Source: JBBAEA01 sp041656175 (GTDB lineage Bacteria; Myxococcota_A; Bradymonadia; UBA4248). From it: a stretch of 21,910 nt of DNA. The position numbers and the translations under genes are program-made. Location: positions 1-21,910 of the forward strand of contig JBBAEA010000051.1 of assembly GCA_041656175.1 (NCBI GenBank), written 5' to 3'. This document shows, piece after piece, positions 7,420-14,820 of the stretch. Under the pieces are notes generated by a model, which worked only from the letters and a program-made list of their open reading frames with translations, searched no databases and was not told the DNA's origin. Position 1 is the first letter of the stretch. Each line of letters begins with the position of its first letter.

Positions 7420-9087
7420 GTGAAAACGAAACTGCCCATAGGTATTGATGATTTTGCGATGGTTTCCGAAGGCGACTATGTTTACGTCGACAAAACGACG
7501 CTGATCGATGAGCTGCTAAACAATGGCTCTCACGTCACTTTGTTTACGCGACCGCGCCGTTTTGGCAAAACGCTGAATATGTCGATGCTGCGCTATTTCT
7601 TTGACATCACAGAGCGCGAACGCAGCGCGGCGCTGTTTCGCGGCTTAGCCATCGAGCGCTCGCCGCACTATGCGCGTCGCGGCACAAATCCTGTAATTTT
7701 TTTGACGCTCAAAGATCTGGATCCCGTCGATTGGCCGACGATGCTCGAAAGTCTTGCGATTAAGCTTGCGAGGACATGTGAGCAGATTCTCGCGATGTCT
7801 GATGGTTTTAGTGAGTTAAGTAAAAAATTCCTGATACAAGGAGGAGATAGACGCTGGTCTCGTACAGAGTTGGGGGCTAGCCTAATACAACTGTGCCAAA
7901 TCCTCCACCAACACTACGGCAAAAAAGTTATCCTACTTATTGATGAATACGATGCACCGCTGCACGACGCGTATGCAGAGGCTTATTATCACGAAGCGAT
8001 TAAGTTTTTCCGCGTCTTTTTGGGCTCTGCACTTAAATCGAATCCGCATCTTGAATTTGCCGCCCTCACTGGTGTTTTGCGGGTATCGAAAGAAAGTCTT
8101 TTTTCGGGTCTCAACAATGTGCGCGTTTGTTCGGTAATCGATTTTCAGTTTGCCGATAAGTTCGGTTTTACCGACGCTGAGGTCGCCGCATTGCTGGAAT
8201 CACAACAAGAGCGACTAGCTGGTATATCCGATTTCGACATCCAAGCTTTACGATCTTGGTACGACGGCTATTCTTTCGGCAACAGTGTACGACTTTATGA
8301 GATATACAATCCGTGGAGCGTGCTTTATGCCATGAGTTCGATGCAACTCAAAGCGCACTGGGTCAATACTGGCCAAGACAAACTTATTCATGACATTTTA
8401 AAAAGACAGATCATGACGGCTCTTCCCATCTTGGAAAAGCTCGTCAACGGGGAGAGCATCCCCATTCAACTCAATGATCGCTCTGTACTACAATCCATGA
8501 AGCAAAGCGCTACCCTTGATGAATTGTGGAGCTTGCTGTTTTTTTCGGGCTACCTTACTCTTGCCACTCCCCCCGATAGCCGCAATCTGTGTGAAGTGCG
8601 CATGCCAAATAAGGAAATCCGTGACAGCTACCGCGTTTCTCTGCAAAGCATTATCGAAATGCAAACACAATATTACGGGCTTCCCCAATGGCTAGGCGAG
8701 GATCGCTTAAAGTTCGAGTTCTACTTCAAAAAACTCCTGCGTGAACATCCGAGCTACCACGATATTTTAAGTGAAAATTCCGTTCATATGTTTGTCTTAG
8801 GCGTGTTTATTGCGGTTGGAAGCAATCGCTTTCGCGCTACCTCAAACCGTGAGTATGGCGACGGGCGCCCCGATATCTTGATCGAAGACGATGAGCGCGA
8901 ACGCGGTTACGTCTTCGAATTTAAAAAAGCCAAAGACGAGGCCGATCTTGCGGATGCCGCCAAACGAGCACTCGCCCAAATCAACGAAAAACGCTACAGC
9001 TCAGTCTTGGAGGATAAACGATACCAGCAGATAACCAAGCTAGGCGTTGGGTTTTTCGGCAAAAAAGTTGAGCTGGCGTGGGGCTAG
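7420..9087 (+). CDS. AAA-ATPase-like protein with C-terminal PD-(D/E)XK nuclease domain
   Basis: The 555-residue product belongs to the family combining PF09820 (AAA-ATPase_like) with PF08011 (PD-(D/E)XK nuclease), abundant in some anaerobes and without established function. I choose the GTG at 7420 because GGAG lies 8 bases upstream and the family's N-terminal block (LPIGIDDF, DKTTLI) begins there. An in-frame extension to 7144 would translate GC-rich palindromic DNA. Walker A-like RPRRFGKT is at 44-51 and Walker B LLIDEYD at 172-178, with Asp175 and Glu176. TGVLRVSKESLFSGLNN (217-233), WYDGY (280-284) and YNPWS (296-300) are family motifs. The nuclease core shows GRPDIL (Asp485), then FEFKKAK with Glu500 and Lys502, so all catalytic positions look intact. 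The gene stands alone. Defence, recombination or element maintenance are possible roles, none shown. Confidence 0.88.
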   Translation: MKTKLPIGIDDFAMVSEGDYVYVDKTTLIDELLNNGSHVTLFTRPRRFGKTLNMSMLRYFFDITERERSAALFRGLAIERSPHYARRGTNPVIFLTLKDLDPVDWPTMLESLAIKLARTCEQILAMSDGFSELSKKFLIQGGDRRWSRTELGASLIQLCQILHQHYGKKVILLIDEYDAPLHDAYAEAYYHEAIKFFRVFLGSALKSNPHLEFAALTGVLRVSKESLFSGLNNVRVCSVIDFQFADKFGFTDAEVAALLESQQERLAGISDFDIQALRSWYDGYSFGNSVRLYEIYNPWSVLYAMSSMQLKAHWVNTGQDKLIHDILKRQIMTALPILEKLVNGESIPIQLNDRSVLQSMKQSATLDELWSLLFFSGYLTLATPPDSRNLCEVRMPNKEIRDSYRVSLQSIIEMQTQYYGLPQWLGEDRLKFEFYFKKLLREHPSYHDILSENSVHMFVLGVFIAVGSNRFRATSNREYGDGRPDILIEDDERERGYVFEFKKAKDEADLADAAKRALAQINEKRYSSVLEDKRYQQITKLGVGFFGKKVELAWG

Positions 9088-9584
9088 AGTTCAGGGTTTG
9101 CGTCGCGATCGCGGGCGTTGTTTTTTGCGCAAGTCGATATTGGCGGCGCGATCGCTATTTCGTCTCGTTCGTATTGAGCAAGCCTTGTTTGCGTAATGGT
9201 GAGGGCACAGTGGGGATCGTAGCGAGTTCAGCCAAAATCGTTAGCGTCTTTGGGGTTCAGTTCAAGTCCTCATGAATCAGAGCTTCCCTAGGCTAGCTGT
9301 TGGGGGGTAGCCAAAGACCCCGCGAAAAAATGGAGCCATGAGCGCATTTTGTGCGGCGGTTGAGCGACCAGTGGGATTTCGACAAGGAAGTCGAAATCGA
9401 ACGCCGATAGGCGGCCCGTAGGGCTGCATGCCATGGATGGCATGCATTCAAAACGGCGCACAAAATACTGCGCGAATGACTCCATTTTGAGTGAGGCTTT
9501 GGCGAGGGGGGCATGCCCCCCGCCAATGCAAAAACACGGCAATCACGCGTAAACTCTGGTGTTCCATGGCTAGCATGAACTTCG
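9088..9584. other. Gene-free region with palindromic element
   Basis: About 497 bases. From 9088 to 9298 I see nothing beyond a short CGCGATCGCG palindrome at 9104-9113. From about 9299 to 9524 there is a compound inverted-repeat element, described separately. The remainder to 9584 is plain spacer before the minus-strand lipoprotein stop. Open frames here, including an 84-codon one on the minus strand, follow the repeats and do not look coded. Confidence 0.6.
9302..9524. repeat. MITE-like compound inverted-repeat element A
   Basis: Outer imperfect arms run inward from about 9302-9357 and 9457-9512. They share AAAATGGAG-x-CAT, GCGCA and TTTTGTGCG, plus GCCAAAG further out. Inside lie a perfect 9-bp dyad (GATTTCGAC at 9375-9383, GTCGAAATC at 9390-9398) and a perfect 10-bp dyad (TGCATGCCAT at 9425-9434, ATGGCATGCA at 9437-9446). 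Just outside the right arm is the palindrome GGGGGGCATGCCCCCC (9506-9521). No transposase is present. It would fold into a long hairpin and may act as a bidirectional terminator between the converging genes on either side. Confidence 0.6.
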
Positions 9585-11909
9585 TTAAATTTTGATGATG
9601 GTGACAGTTTCCTCAGAGTCTCCGAGTGTAATTTTGAGTGTGTATGGGATATAATTCGAAAGGCCATCTAAGAGATTAGAGTTTAAGAGATTAGAGTTTA
9701 ATGGATAAGTGACGCGGGGGGTATTGGGGGGGATGTTTTTGCTGACGGTGCTGCCATTGATTTCGAAGTTTAGAGTTTGTGCGATGTCACGCGGGCCATT
9801 CAAGTCTATAACGATGGTATTATTTTGGTGTACAAGGCTGTTCATCACGATAATGTTTGGGAAGACCTGCTCAATTCGAGGCTTTTCACATTCGGAGGTA
9901 TAGAGACTGCAGACTTCTTCGGCGCCGCAGGTGGGCTGAGCTGTGTTGGAATTCCATGTGCCATTGGTGCAAAGATCTTGATGCGCGACATTTTGGATGA
10001 CTTGGCAGCGTTTATCACCAGTTACACAAGGAATAAGTTTATAACCAATACTAACAGAACTGCCGCTGTAACTGTCCGTATAGGTAACTACTGGTGCCAC
10101 ACCAACGTCTAATACCTCTAAGGCCATAACTCTGTGCTGGGTGCCTGAGGGTAGTAATAGCGCATCGCCCGTGTCTGCGCCTACTTCATGAATTGGCAAG
10201 AGTTTGCTGCTATCTTCCGACACCGCTTTGATGCTTGATGCATAACTAATAGCAGCTTCCTTAAAGCCTAGCTTTACTTTAATGCGTTTGCCTTTTGTGC
10301 CATGGGCTCCAAAAGGGGGTAGAAGATTTGTAAGCCCACATTTACCAACGTCATCTTGCACATAACAGGAACTATGTGAGTTACCCAAGCTTGAGCTTAT
10401 CTCGGGGCAAAGTTTGGGAATATCCCACTTACCTTCTGTAGTACACGTCTGTACCAAATGCCCCAAGCACTTTGTCGTGTCTTCACTACAAGGGGGATCA
10501 TAATGTACAATAATTGCTTTGGGGTCTGGATCATTATTTGGGCCTTTAACAGTGATCTTAAATGGATTGCTATGGGAACCACTAGGAACAAAGGTGAATT
10601 TTCCTGATTGTTCGCCACCAGTGATGTCGAATGTCGAGCTAGGCGTATAAACGATACTTGACATTCCAGTGAAGTTCGTTGGATCCAAAGAAATCGTAAA
10701 CGGGGGGTCATACACGGGATAGTTTAGTGTAATAGTAATTTCTACAGACTCTACGCCGTGAGTTGCATAGACTTCTGAGGGTGAAACTTCAACGATTTCA
10801 ATAATTTGGCAGCTATTGATCCCATCAACGCCTTCAGGACAAGTATAGCCTGCGGGACAGGTTTTCACCAAAGCGCTACTCCACAGCCCTGATTCAGTAC
10901 AGGTTTCGAGCTTACCTGCTTTACAACGTTTTTCATTTTGTACGCAGTCTGACTCACTGACAACAGTGAGCGTCGATGTATAGCTTTCCGTTAGAGTTGC
11001 AGTGACTTCACACGTTTGTCCCGCTTGTGCGTCCGCTTTGATGCTTACATCAAATGAACTCTCTTGTGCTTCCGCTGCTACGACGACCGAATTCGGGAAG
11101 CTGTCACAGGCTTCGCCACTGGCTGAGAGGTGGATAGAAGTGGGGTCAGCAGCGACGGCGTTTAGCCTAGCCACTAAAGACGCAGAGCTTCCAGGAGCGA
11201 CATTGGCCGCACTTGGGCTTAGAGATTCTAAATAGAGAGCGGGTAGCTCGTCACATACGTAGTCATCGCCAGATGCGATGCAAGTCGTAGGAGGTGTGCA
11301 AGGTTGACTTACCCAGGCGAGGTTTTGGCAAATCTCGATACTGCTTTTGTCTGCACTACAACGCTTTTGCCCAGCGTTAGCTTCAGTGCAGTCGCTAGGA
11401 ACAGGGTCATCGCAGCGCGGACCTTCGTCGCTACTGTCTTTACAAGCTTCGCGGCATTCGTGTATGGTGTTCCAAACACCGCCACTACACTCAACAATGT
11501 TGTTTCCTCGGCATTTTTTTTCATTCTCTACAATACATTCCTTACAACTCACCACTCCCGTACTCGTTGCGACACAAACCTCGTCTGCTTTGCAATCGAA
11601 GGGTTCGTAAGTGCCATCAACACAGACCCAGCGTTGGTGCAGTCCATTGGCTATGTCACAAACTTGGGAGTCGCCTTCACATTCGTGGGGTGGCTGTCCT
11701 CCCTCTTTGCATTTTTGCTCTACCGCATCGCAAAGTTGATTTTCAGGGCAAGCAATAGGCGGAGCCCAAGCGCCGTTTGTGCAGACAGACACTTGTTGTC
11801 TCACGCATTTTGTCTGGTCATTCTTGCACACAATAATGCGAGCATCATTGTCGTCACAAGCTAAAAAAGTTAAACTAAACGCAGCTATGAAAAATAAGAA
11901 TTTCTTCAT
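9585..11909 (-). CDS. Large cysteine-module lipoprotein
   Basis: The product is 774 residues. The ATG at 11907-11909 is chosen because GGAGG lies five bases before it and it begins with MKKFLFF, a lipoprotein signal ending FLAC (Cys18). About seven modules of 40-45 residues follow, with the pattern K-C-x(5-10)-C-x-x-G-x-W-x(5-8)-C-x(5-8)-C. They lie at roughly residues 28-67, 77-125, 126-166, 174-219, 322-367, near 480-520 and near 635-680. Between them are beta-rich, Ig-like stretches, for example 225-320 and 370-470, the first containing LSPSAANVAPGSSA. This style is typical of large surface lipoprotein families of Myxococcota-type bacteria. The product should sit in the envelope; the ligand is unknown. 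The extreme C-terminus contains a 15-base tandem duplication giving LNSNL twice. It is convergent with the AAA-ATPase gene. Confidence 0.85.
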   Translation of the reverse strand: MKKFLFFIAAFSLTFLACDDNDARIIVCKNDQTKCVRQQVSVCTNGAWAPPIACPENQLCDAVEQKCKEGGQPPHECEGDSQVCDIANGLHQRWVCVDGTYEPFDCKADEVCVATSTGVVSCKECIVENEKKCRGNNIVECSGGVWNTIHECREACKDSSDEGPRCDDPVPSDCTEANAGQKRCSADKSSIEICQNLAWVSQPCTPPTTCIASGDDYVCDELPALYLESLSPSAANVAPGSSASLVARLNAVAADPTSIHLSASGEACDSFPNSVVVAAEAQESSFDVSIKADAQAGQTCEVTATLTESYTSTLTVVSESDCVQNEKRCKAGKLETCTESGLWSSALVKTCPAGYTCPEGVDGINSCQIIEIVEVSPSEVYATHGVESVEITITLNYPVYDPPFTISLDPTNFTGMSSIVYTPSSTFDITGGEQSGKFTFVPSGSHSNPFKITVKGPNNDPDPKAIIVHYDPPCSEDTTKCLGHLVQTCTTEGKWDIPKLCPEISSSLGNSHSSCYVQDDVGKCGLTNLLPPFGAHGTKGKRIKVKLGFKEAAISYASSIKAVSEDSSKLLPIHEVGADTGDALLLPSGTQHRVMALEVLDVGVAPVVTYTDSYSGSSVSIGYKLIPCVTGDKRCQVIQNVAHQDLCTNGTWNSNTAQPTCGAEEVCSLYTSECEKPRIEQVFPNIIVMNSLVHQNNTIVIDLNGPRDIAQTLNFEINGSTVSKNIPPNTPRVTYPLNSNLLNSNLLDGLSNYIPYTLKITLGDSEETVTIIKI
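9670..9699 (-). repeat. 15-bp tandem duplication inside the lipoprotein gene
   Basis: AAGAGATTAGAGTTT occurs twice in a row (9670-9684 and 9685-9699). Because the unit is a multiple of three it adds five residues, LNSNL twice, without breaking the frame. It looks like a recent slippage event. Confidence 0.85.
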
Positions 11910-12042
11910 TTTCGCCTCCAAAGGTTATCGAAACTAAGCTACAATGCACGAAGATACGTGCAACACAATACTATGCTAGCGAATCGTTGCTTGAATTCAA
12001 GAATATACGAGTCTAAGCATACTTTATATTTATTTTTTGGCA

Positions 12043-12180
12043 GGGGGCTTCGCCGCCCCCTTCGCGCGGGCTTCCTCGCAAAGTTCGCTAATATTCGCAA
12101 ATTTTGTGCGATGTTTTCGTTAAACACTCAACCACCGCACAAAATGCGAACATTGCGCCTTTTTCTCGGCGATCCCGCGC
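12043..12180. repeat. Compound inverted-repeat element B, related to element A
   Basis: A GGGGGC/GCCCCC hairpin (12043-12060) is followed by an imperfect inverted repeat. The left arm at 12094-12110 (TTCGCAAATTTTGTGCG) and the right arm at 12136-12150 (CGCACAAAATGCGAA) share TTCGCA and TTTTGTGCG. CGCGGG and CCCGCG at about 12065 and 12174 extend the symmetry. A 22-base segment at 12127-12148 matches the reverse complement of 9343-9364 in element A at 21 of 22 positions, so the two are members of one dispersed family. Confidence 0.6.
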
Positions 12181-12496
12181 TACCCCCTCGGCGAGCGGCT
12201 ATCCAAGGCAATCTCAAGGTCTGTTTAGGGAAAGACTGAAAACAGAAAAGCTTCCATGGGGCTAAGACCCTTGGCGGAGCGGCAGACGGCGCTACGCAAA
12301 GAAAATTCAAAATATTTGCCATTGCCACTTATTTATTGCGACATTTCGATGATTTGCAAAATAATATGAGTGAATTGCATGATTTATCTGCTCGCTAAGG
12401 CAGGGGATCATTAGCCAGAGTCTCCCGTGAGAGTGTGAGCAAGCGATACTTAACCTGCATTTTTTAAACAAGTTTTGGCTTTGTAGATTTTATATG

Positions 12497-12525
12497 TTGA
12501 CGGTTTACGGATGGGTCTCTATAAT
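12497..12525 (+). promoter_or_regulatory. Tandem promoter P1
   Basis: TTGACG (12497-12502) and TATAAT (12520-12525) are 17 bases apart. Downstream, AGCGC and GCGCT can form a small hairpin, followed by a GAACCTTGAAAA sequence. The unit is repeated about 179 bases further on. Confidence 0.75.
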
Positions 12526-12675
12526 GTCTTTTGCAGCGCGAAAGTCTCATTGGCGCTCGGTTTGCGAACCTTGAAAATGATGAGTAACTTCGGCCTTACA
12601 GGGCCAAGGGGGTTCGGAATTGGCACAGATAACCCACATACTTCAAACAATTTTATGTTTTGTTGATTTTGGATG

Positions 12676-12704
12676 TTGACAGTTAGTGGATGGGTCTCTA
12701 TAAT
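12676..12704 (+). promoter_or_regulatory. Tandem promoter P2 (full consensus)
   Basis: TTGACA (12676-12681) and TATAAT (12699-12704) with a 17-base spacer match the sigma70 consensus at every hexamer position. The spacer end GGATGGGTCTC and the leader (GCAGCGCGAA, TCTCATTGGCGCT, TTTGCGAACCTTGA) are nearly identical to P1, so the whole unit has been duplicated. Confidence 0.8.
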
Positions 12705-12846
12705 GTCCTTTGCAGCGCGAAGGTCTCATTGGCGCTTGATTTGCGAACCTTGATAAGTTAAATTCTTGATTAGGCAAAGGTAGGGGGTGTAAGCGGCATA
12801 TAACCCGCGGAATTCATAGGGTTTTAATTTATGTTGATTTTAATGG

Positions 12847-12875
12847 TTGACGGCTTAGTCTTTTGTAGATATACT
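12847..12875 (+). promoter_or_regulatory. Tandem promoter P3 (diverged)
   Basis: TTGACG (12847-12852) and TATACT (12870-12875) keep the 17-base spacer. The upstream TATGTTGATTT is shared with P2, but the spacer and leader have diverged. It lies about 60 bases before the 13-codon frame at 12938 and is the promoter closest to the small ORFs. Confidence 0.65.
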
Positions 12876-12937
12876 GACTTCTTGAATGGACGCTTTTCTC
12901 AAGCGCTCGATTCTCTAACGTTGAGGATAGTTTAAAA

Positions 12938-12979
12938 ATGCCAATCATTCCTTTTGAACAGATGAGAACTGCTTTTTAG
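12938..12979 (+). CDS. Possible 13-residue leader peptide
   Basis: An ATG at 12938, preceded by GAGGAT about 10 bases upstream, opens a 13-codon frame (MPIIPFEQMRTAF) ending at TAG 12977-12979. It lies directly downstream of the promoter array, and its stop overlaps the AGGGAGGG before the next ORF. It could be a leader peptide, the stranded 5' end of a broken gene, or chance. Confidence 0.25.
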   Translation: MPIIPFEQMRTAF

Positions 12980-12986
12980 GGAGGGA

Positions 12987-13169
12987 TTGCGCTGCACAGT
13001 GCATTTCCCAAGTTTCTCTGGCTTTGTGAACTCTGGGACACTTTGGGACTTCTGTATTGAAACGCTATGTGAACCCACGACCATGAGCTGCAAGATTGAA
13101 CGATATGGGATTCACGGGGCTTCGTGTTCTATTAATGGATCTATTTGGCATTTTGAGGAGAGGGGATAG
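12987..13169 (+). pseudogene. Internally deleted copy of the 21447-21854 protein
   Basis: This 60-codon frame has only a TTG (12987) or GTG (12999) as start, neither well spaced from the AGGGAGGG at 12978-12985. Its residues 13-35 align with residues 31-53 of the 135-residue protein at 21447 (12 of 23 identical, including SG-LW-FCI and SC). Its residues 37-57 continue with residues 115-135 of that protein (R-x-x-G and ING-x-x-W-x-x-E kept). About 60 residues (180 bases) between them are missing, in frame, between two cysteines. It may be a decayed paralogue or a shortened variant that is still made; the lipoprotein gene behind it starts 2 bases after its stop. Confidence 0.5.
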
Positions 13170-13171
13170 GA

Positions 13172-13730
13172 ATGATGAGAAAGGCGTTACTCACGATTTT
13201 AGTGTTTCTTGGTAGTTCTGGGCTTATCTGTAGCTGTGAAGGAGAAAAGCATCAAAAGGGAGCTGTGAAATATGAGGTTTCAATGCAAGAACTTCATCCT
13301 GCTGCGAAAATCGAGACGAGGCAATCCTTAGTGATCTGCGGCAAGCTTGTAAAGGATACCTTGAAATTGAACACAAGCAGTAAAGATGGCATAGTTGTCG
13401 ACACGCTCTGTCATGTTTGTTAAGCCAAGCTGCGAAGATTGGTGGGCGGCTCGCTGTGAGAGCTCAGTAGGAAAGTGCATCATTGCGCTTGATTCCAATC
13501 GGACGACTGTAGCGTGCATAAGAATGCTGGAGGCTATTGAAGATAAGGTGGTCGAGTCGACAGGCAAAAACATATCCCGCAGTGATAGAGTTGTAGTATT
13601 TTTGGAGTGTACAGATTGTGTAACGAAAGTTTGTGAAGCAAAATGCACGACGCTGACCAGCGATCTGTGTGCAGAATGCGTTACTCATTGTATGCAGACA
13701 TTTTGGAGAACGCAAATTCTCCCGAATTAG
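13172..13730 (+). pseudogene. Small Cys-rich lipoprotein, probably frameshifted
   Basis: The 5' part (13172-13423, 83 codons) starts after GGGGA with MMRKALLTILVF and a lipoprotein signal ending ICSC (Cys22). It stops at TAA 13421-13423. The second part is in the +1 frame, open from 13395, with an ATG at 13413 that overlaps the first stop. It encodes about 105 residues with 11 cysteines and ends at 13728-13730. The second frame has no ribosome site of its own, and its Cys-rich composition suits an exported protein, so I read the pair as one lipoprotein broken by a frameshift within 13395-13423. Alternatives are two translationally coupled genes, programmed frameshifting or a sequencing error. 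I do not recognise the family. Confidence 0.5.
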
Positions 13731-13781
13731 CCTTAGCGTGCTATCTAGGGTATTACATGACTTGTCTGCTACTTTTACATG

Positions 13782-13808
13782 CACTTTGGCAGATTGACTA
13801 CCAAGGTG
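13782..13808 (+). promoter_or_regulatory. Hairpin just before the ribosome site of the next gene
   Basis: CACTTTGG (13782-13789) and CCAAGGTG (13801-13808) pair over 8 positions with one G-U pair and an 11-base loop. The structure sits 12 bases before the AAGGAG at 13821-13826, so it may affect translation of the 133-residue protein. Confidence 0.3.
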
Positions 13809-13832
13809 TCCTGCCTTAAAAAGGAGATTGAG

Positions 13833-14234
13833 ATGTTAGCTTTTGATCAATTTGTTAAATCTTTTTCCACCCTCAATGTGCTAGCTGATAATAAGGATGC
13901 TCAGTACATCTATGAGAACATCATCTTTAAGGAGGATCTCAGAATTTTAGCTGTAGATTGCTCAGAGGATGGAAAAGCAGCACTTAGGGCCTATGTCAAA
14001 GACATAGAAGCATACTGCGAGGGCAAAGTGGATCTCAGCAATGAGTTCCTCAGACAGAGCATAGGTAGAATGGTCTCTGAATCCATGAACTTGCTGGGCT
14101 ATAAAAAGATCCAAGATGCGGTAGACAGAGAACTACCTGGGGCAAAGTTCTTCAAAACAGCATCTATCTATGCCCTAGATACTTCTGAGACTCCTCCCCA
14201 AAAAATCATTCGGTGTATTGTTGATAACTATTAA
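13833..14234 (+). CDS. Uncharacterised 133-residue protein
   Basis: The start at 13833 is chosen for the AAGGAG six bases upstream; an in-frame start at 13779 would add 18 residues that overlap a hairpin. The sequence has no signal peptide or membrane segment and looks like a soluble, mostly helical cytoplasmic protein. It has an acidic middle (EDGKAALRAYVKDIEAYCEG) and a C-terminal part rich in K and I. I recognise no motif or family. It lies 102 bases after the Cys-rich lipoprotein on the same strand and before an oppositely oriented transposase relic. No clear terminator follows. Confidence 0.7.
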   Translation: MLAFDQFVKSFSTLNVLADNKDAQYIYENIIFKEDLRILAVDCSEDGKAALRAYVKDIEAYCEGKVDLSNEFLRQSIGRMVSESMNLLGYKKIQDAVDRELPGAKFFKTASIYALDTSETPPQKIIRCIVDNY

Positions 14235-14288
14235 TCCGACACGTAAATACATTACACACATTGTTCAATATATTTCAATGAATTCGAA

Positions 14289-14820
14289 TTAAAATATTAA
14301 GTTGTTTGCATCTTCTTTTTTTGCTCTTCTCTCAATAAGTGGATACGTCTCGTTTTTCCAGTTTTCTACTGCTACGGGGTTTCTTTCATAAGCGCGTTCC
14401 ATGGGGCGCTGCGCAGTCATTCCCCAGCGTTTTAAATAGTTACCGACACAGCTAAGGCTAAGTGTGATGTCAAACAACTTTTTAATGAGCTCTCTAACAG
14501 TGACTCGTTCCCAAAGTGCAAATGGGAGCTTGCTCAGGGGTTCGAGCCCTAATTATGTTAACAATCCTAGCACACTGAAGATGTTGGAGAGCTATTTGTT
14601 CCTGCGCTCGTCTCCCACGTATCCCCATTTCCAGTCCTTCATAACCATTTTCTTCAAATGCCTTACACCATTTGTTTATGTGTTGTCGAGAAATGCAAAG
14701 CAAATTAGCAATCTGACGTTGAGTAATATTATGTTTGAAATACATATCGACTGCGCGTATCCGCAAAAGGTATTGCTCTTCAGTGCTTAATTTCCTAGCG
14801 TCTGATTTCATATCGTTCAT
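14289..14820 (-). pseudogene. IS630-family transposase remnant
   Basis: The N-terminal frame (14820 down to 14494) has a helix-turn-helix with ITQRQIANLLCISRQHINKW and then GYEGLEMGIRGRR, as in IS630-type transposases. It ends in a premature stop after TPEQ. The conserved continuation KLPFALWERVTVRELI resumes in another frame from about 14540 and runs through LSLSCVGNYLKRWGMTAQRP and AYERNPVAVENW to a stop at 14289. The frame is therefore broken near 14520-14545. The gene ends before the catalytic DDE domain, which normally starts with a WGDE-like motif. It is a dead 5' fragment. No terminal inverted repeats or target duplication could be recognised. Confidence 0.85.

Larger units (their letters stand above)
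11910..12986. other. Gene-free kilobase with palindromic element and promoter array
   Basis: No credible protein gene lies here. Next to the lipoprotein start there is a small dyad, TGCACG/CGTGCA (11945-11962), that may be regulatory. Element B (12043-12180) follows, then further short complementarity to about 12280. From 12300 to 12450 I see nothing distinct. From about 12455 to 12935 there are three repeated promoter-leader units. A 13-codon reading frame (12938-12979) precedes the first small ORF of the next region. Confidence 0.6.

Noticed and set aside
9288..9542. 84-codon minus-strand frame
   Set aside because: It coincides with the palindromic element and no homologous protein style is visible; the QPPHKMR string it shares with a frame near 12140 comes from the shared DNA repeat.
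12455..12986. An rRNA or tRNA gene downstream of the promoter array
   Set aside because: No 16S-like start, cloverleaf or TTCGA/CCA pattern is visible after the promoters; small protein frames follow instead.
13328..13784. Two 106-codon minus-strand frames over the Cys-rich lipoprotein
   Set aside because: They oppose a frame with a lipoprotein signal and regular cysteines, and have no protein-like features of their own.
14494..14820. Programmed frameshift to make an active IS630 transposase
   Set aside because: The DDE catalytic part is missing after the second frame, so no frameshift could restore activity.
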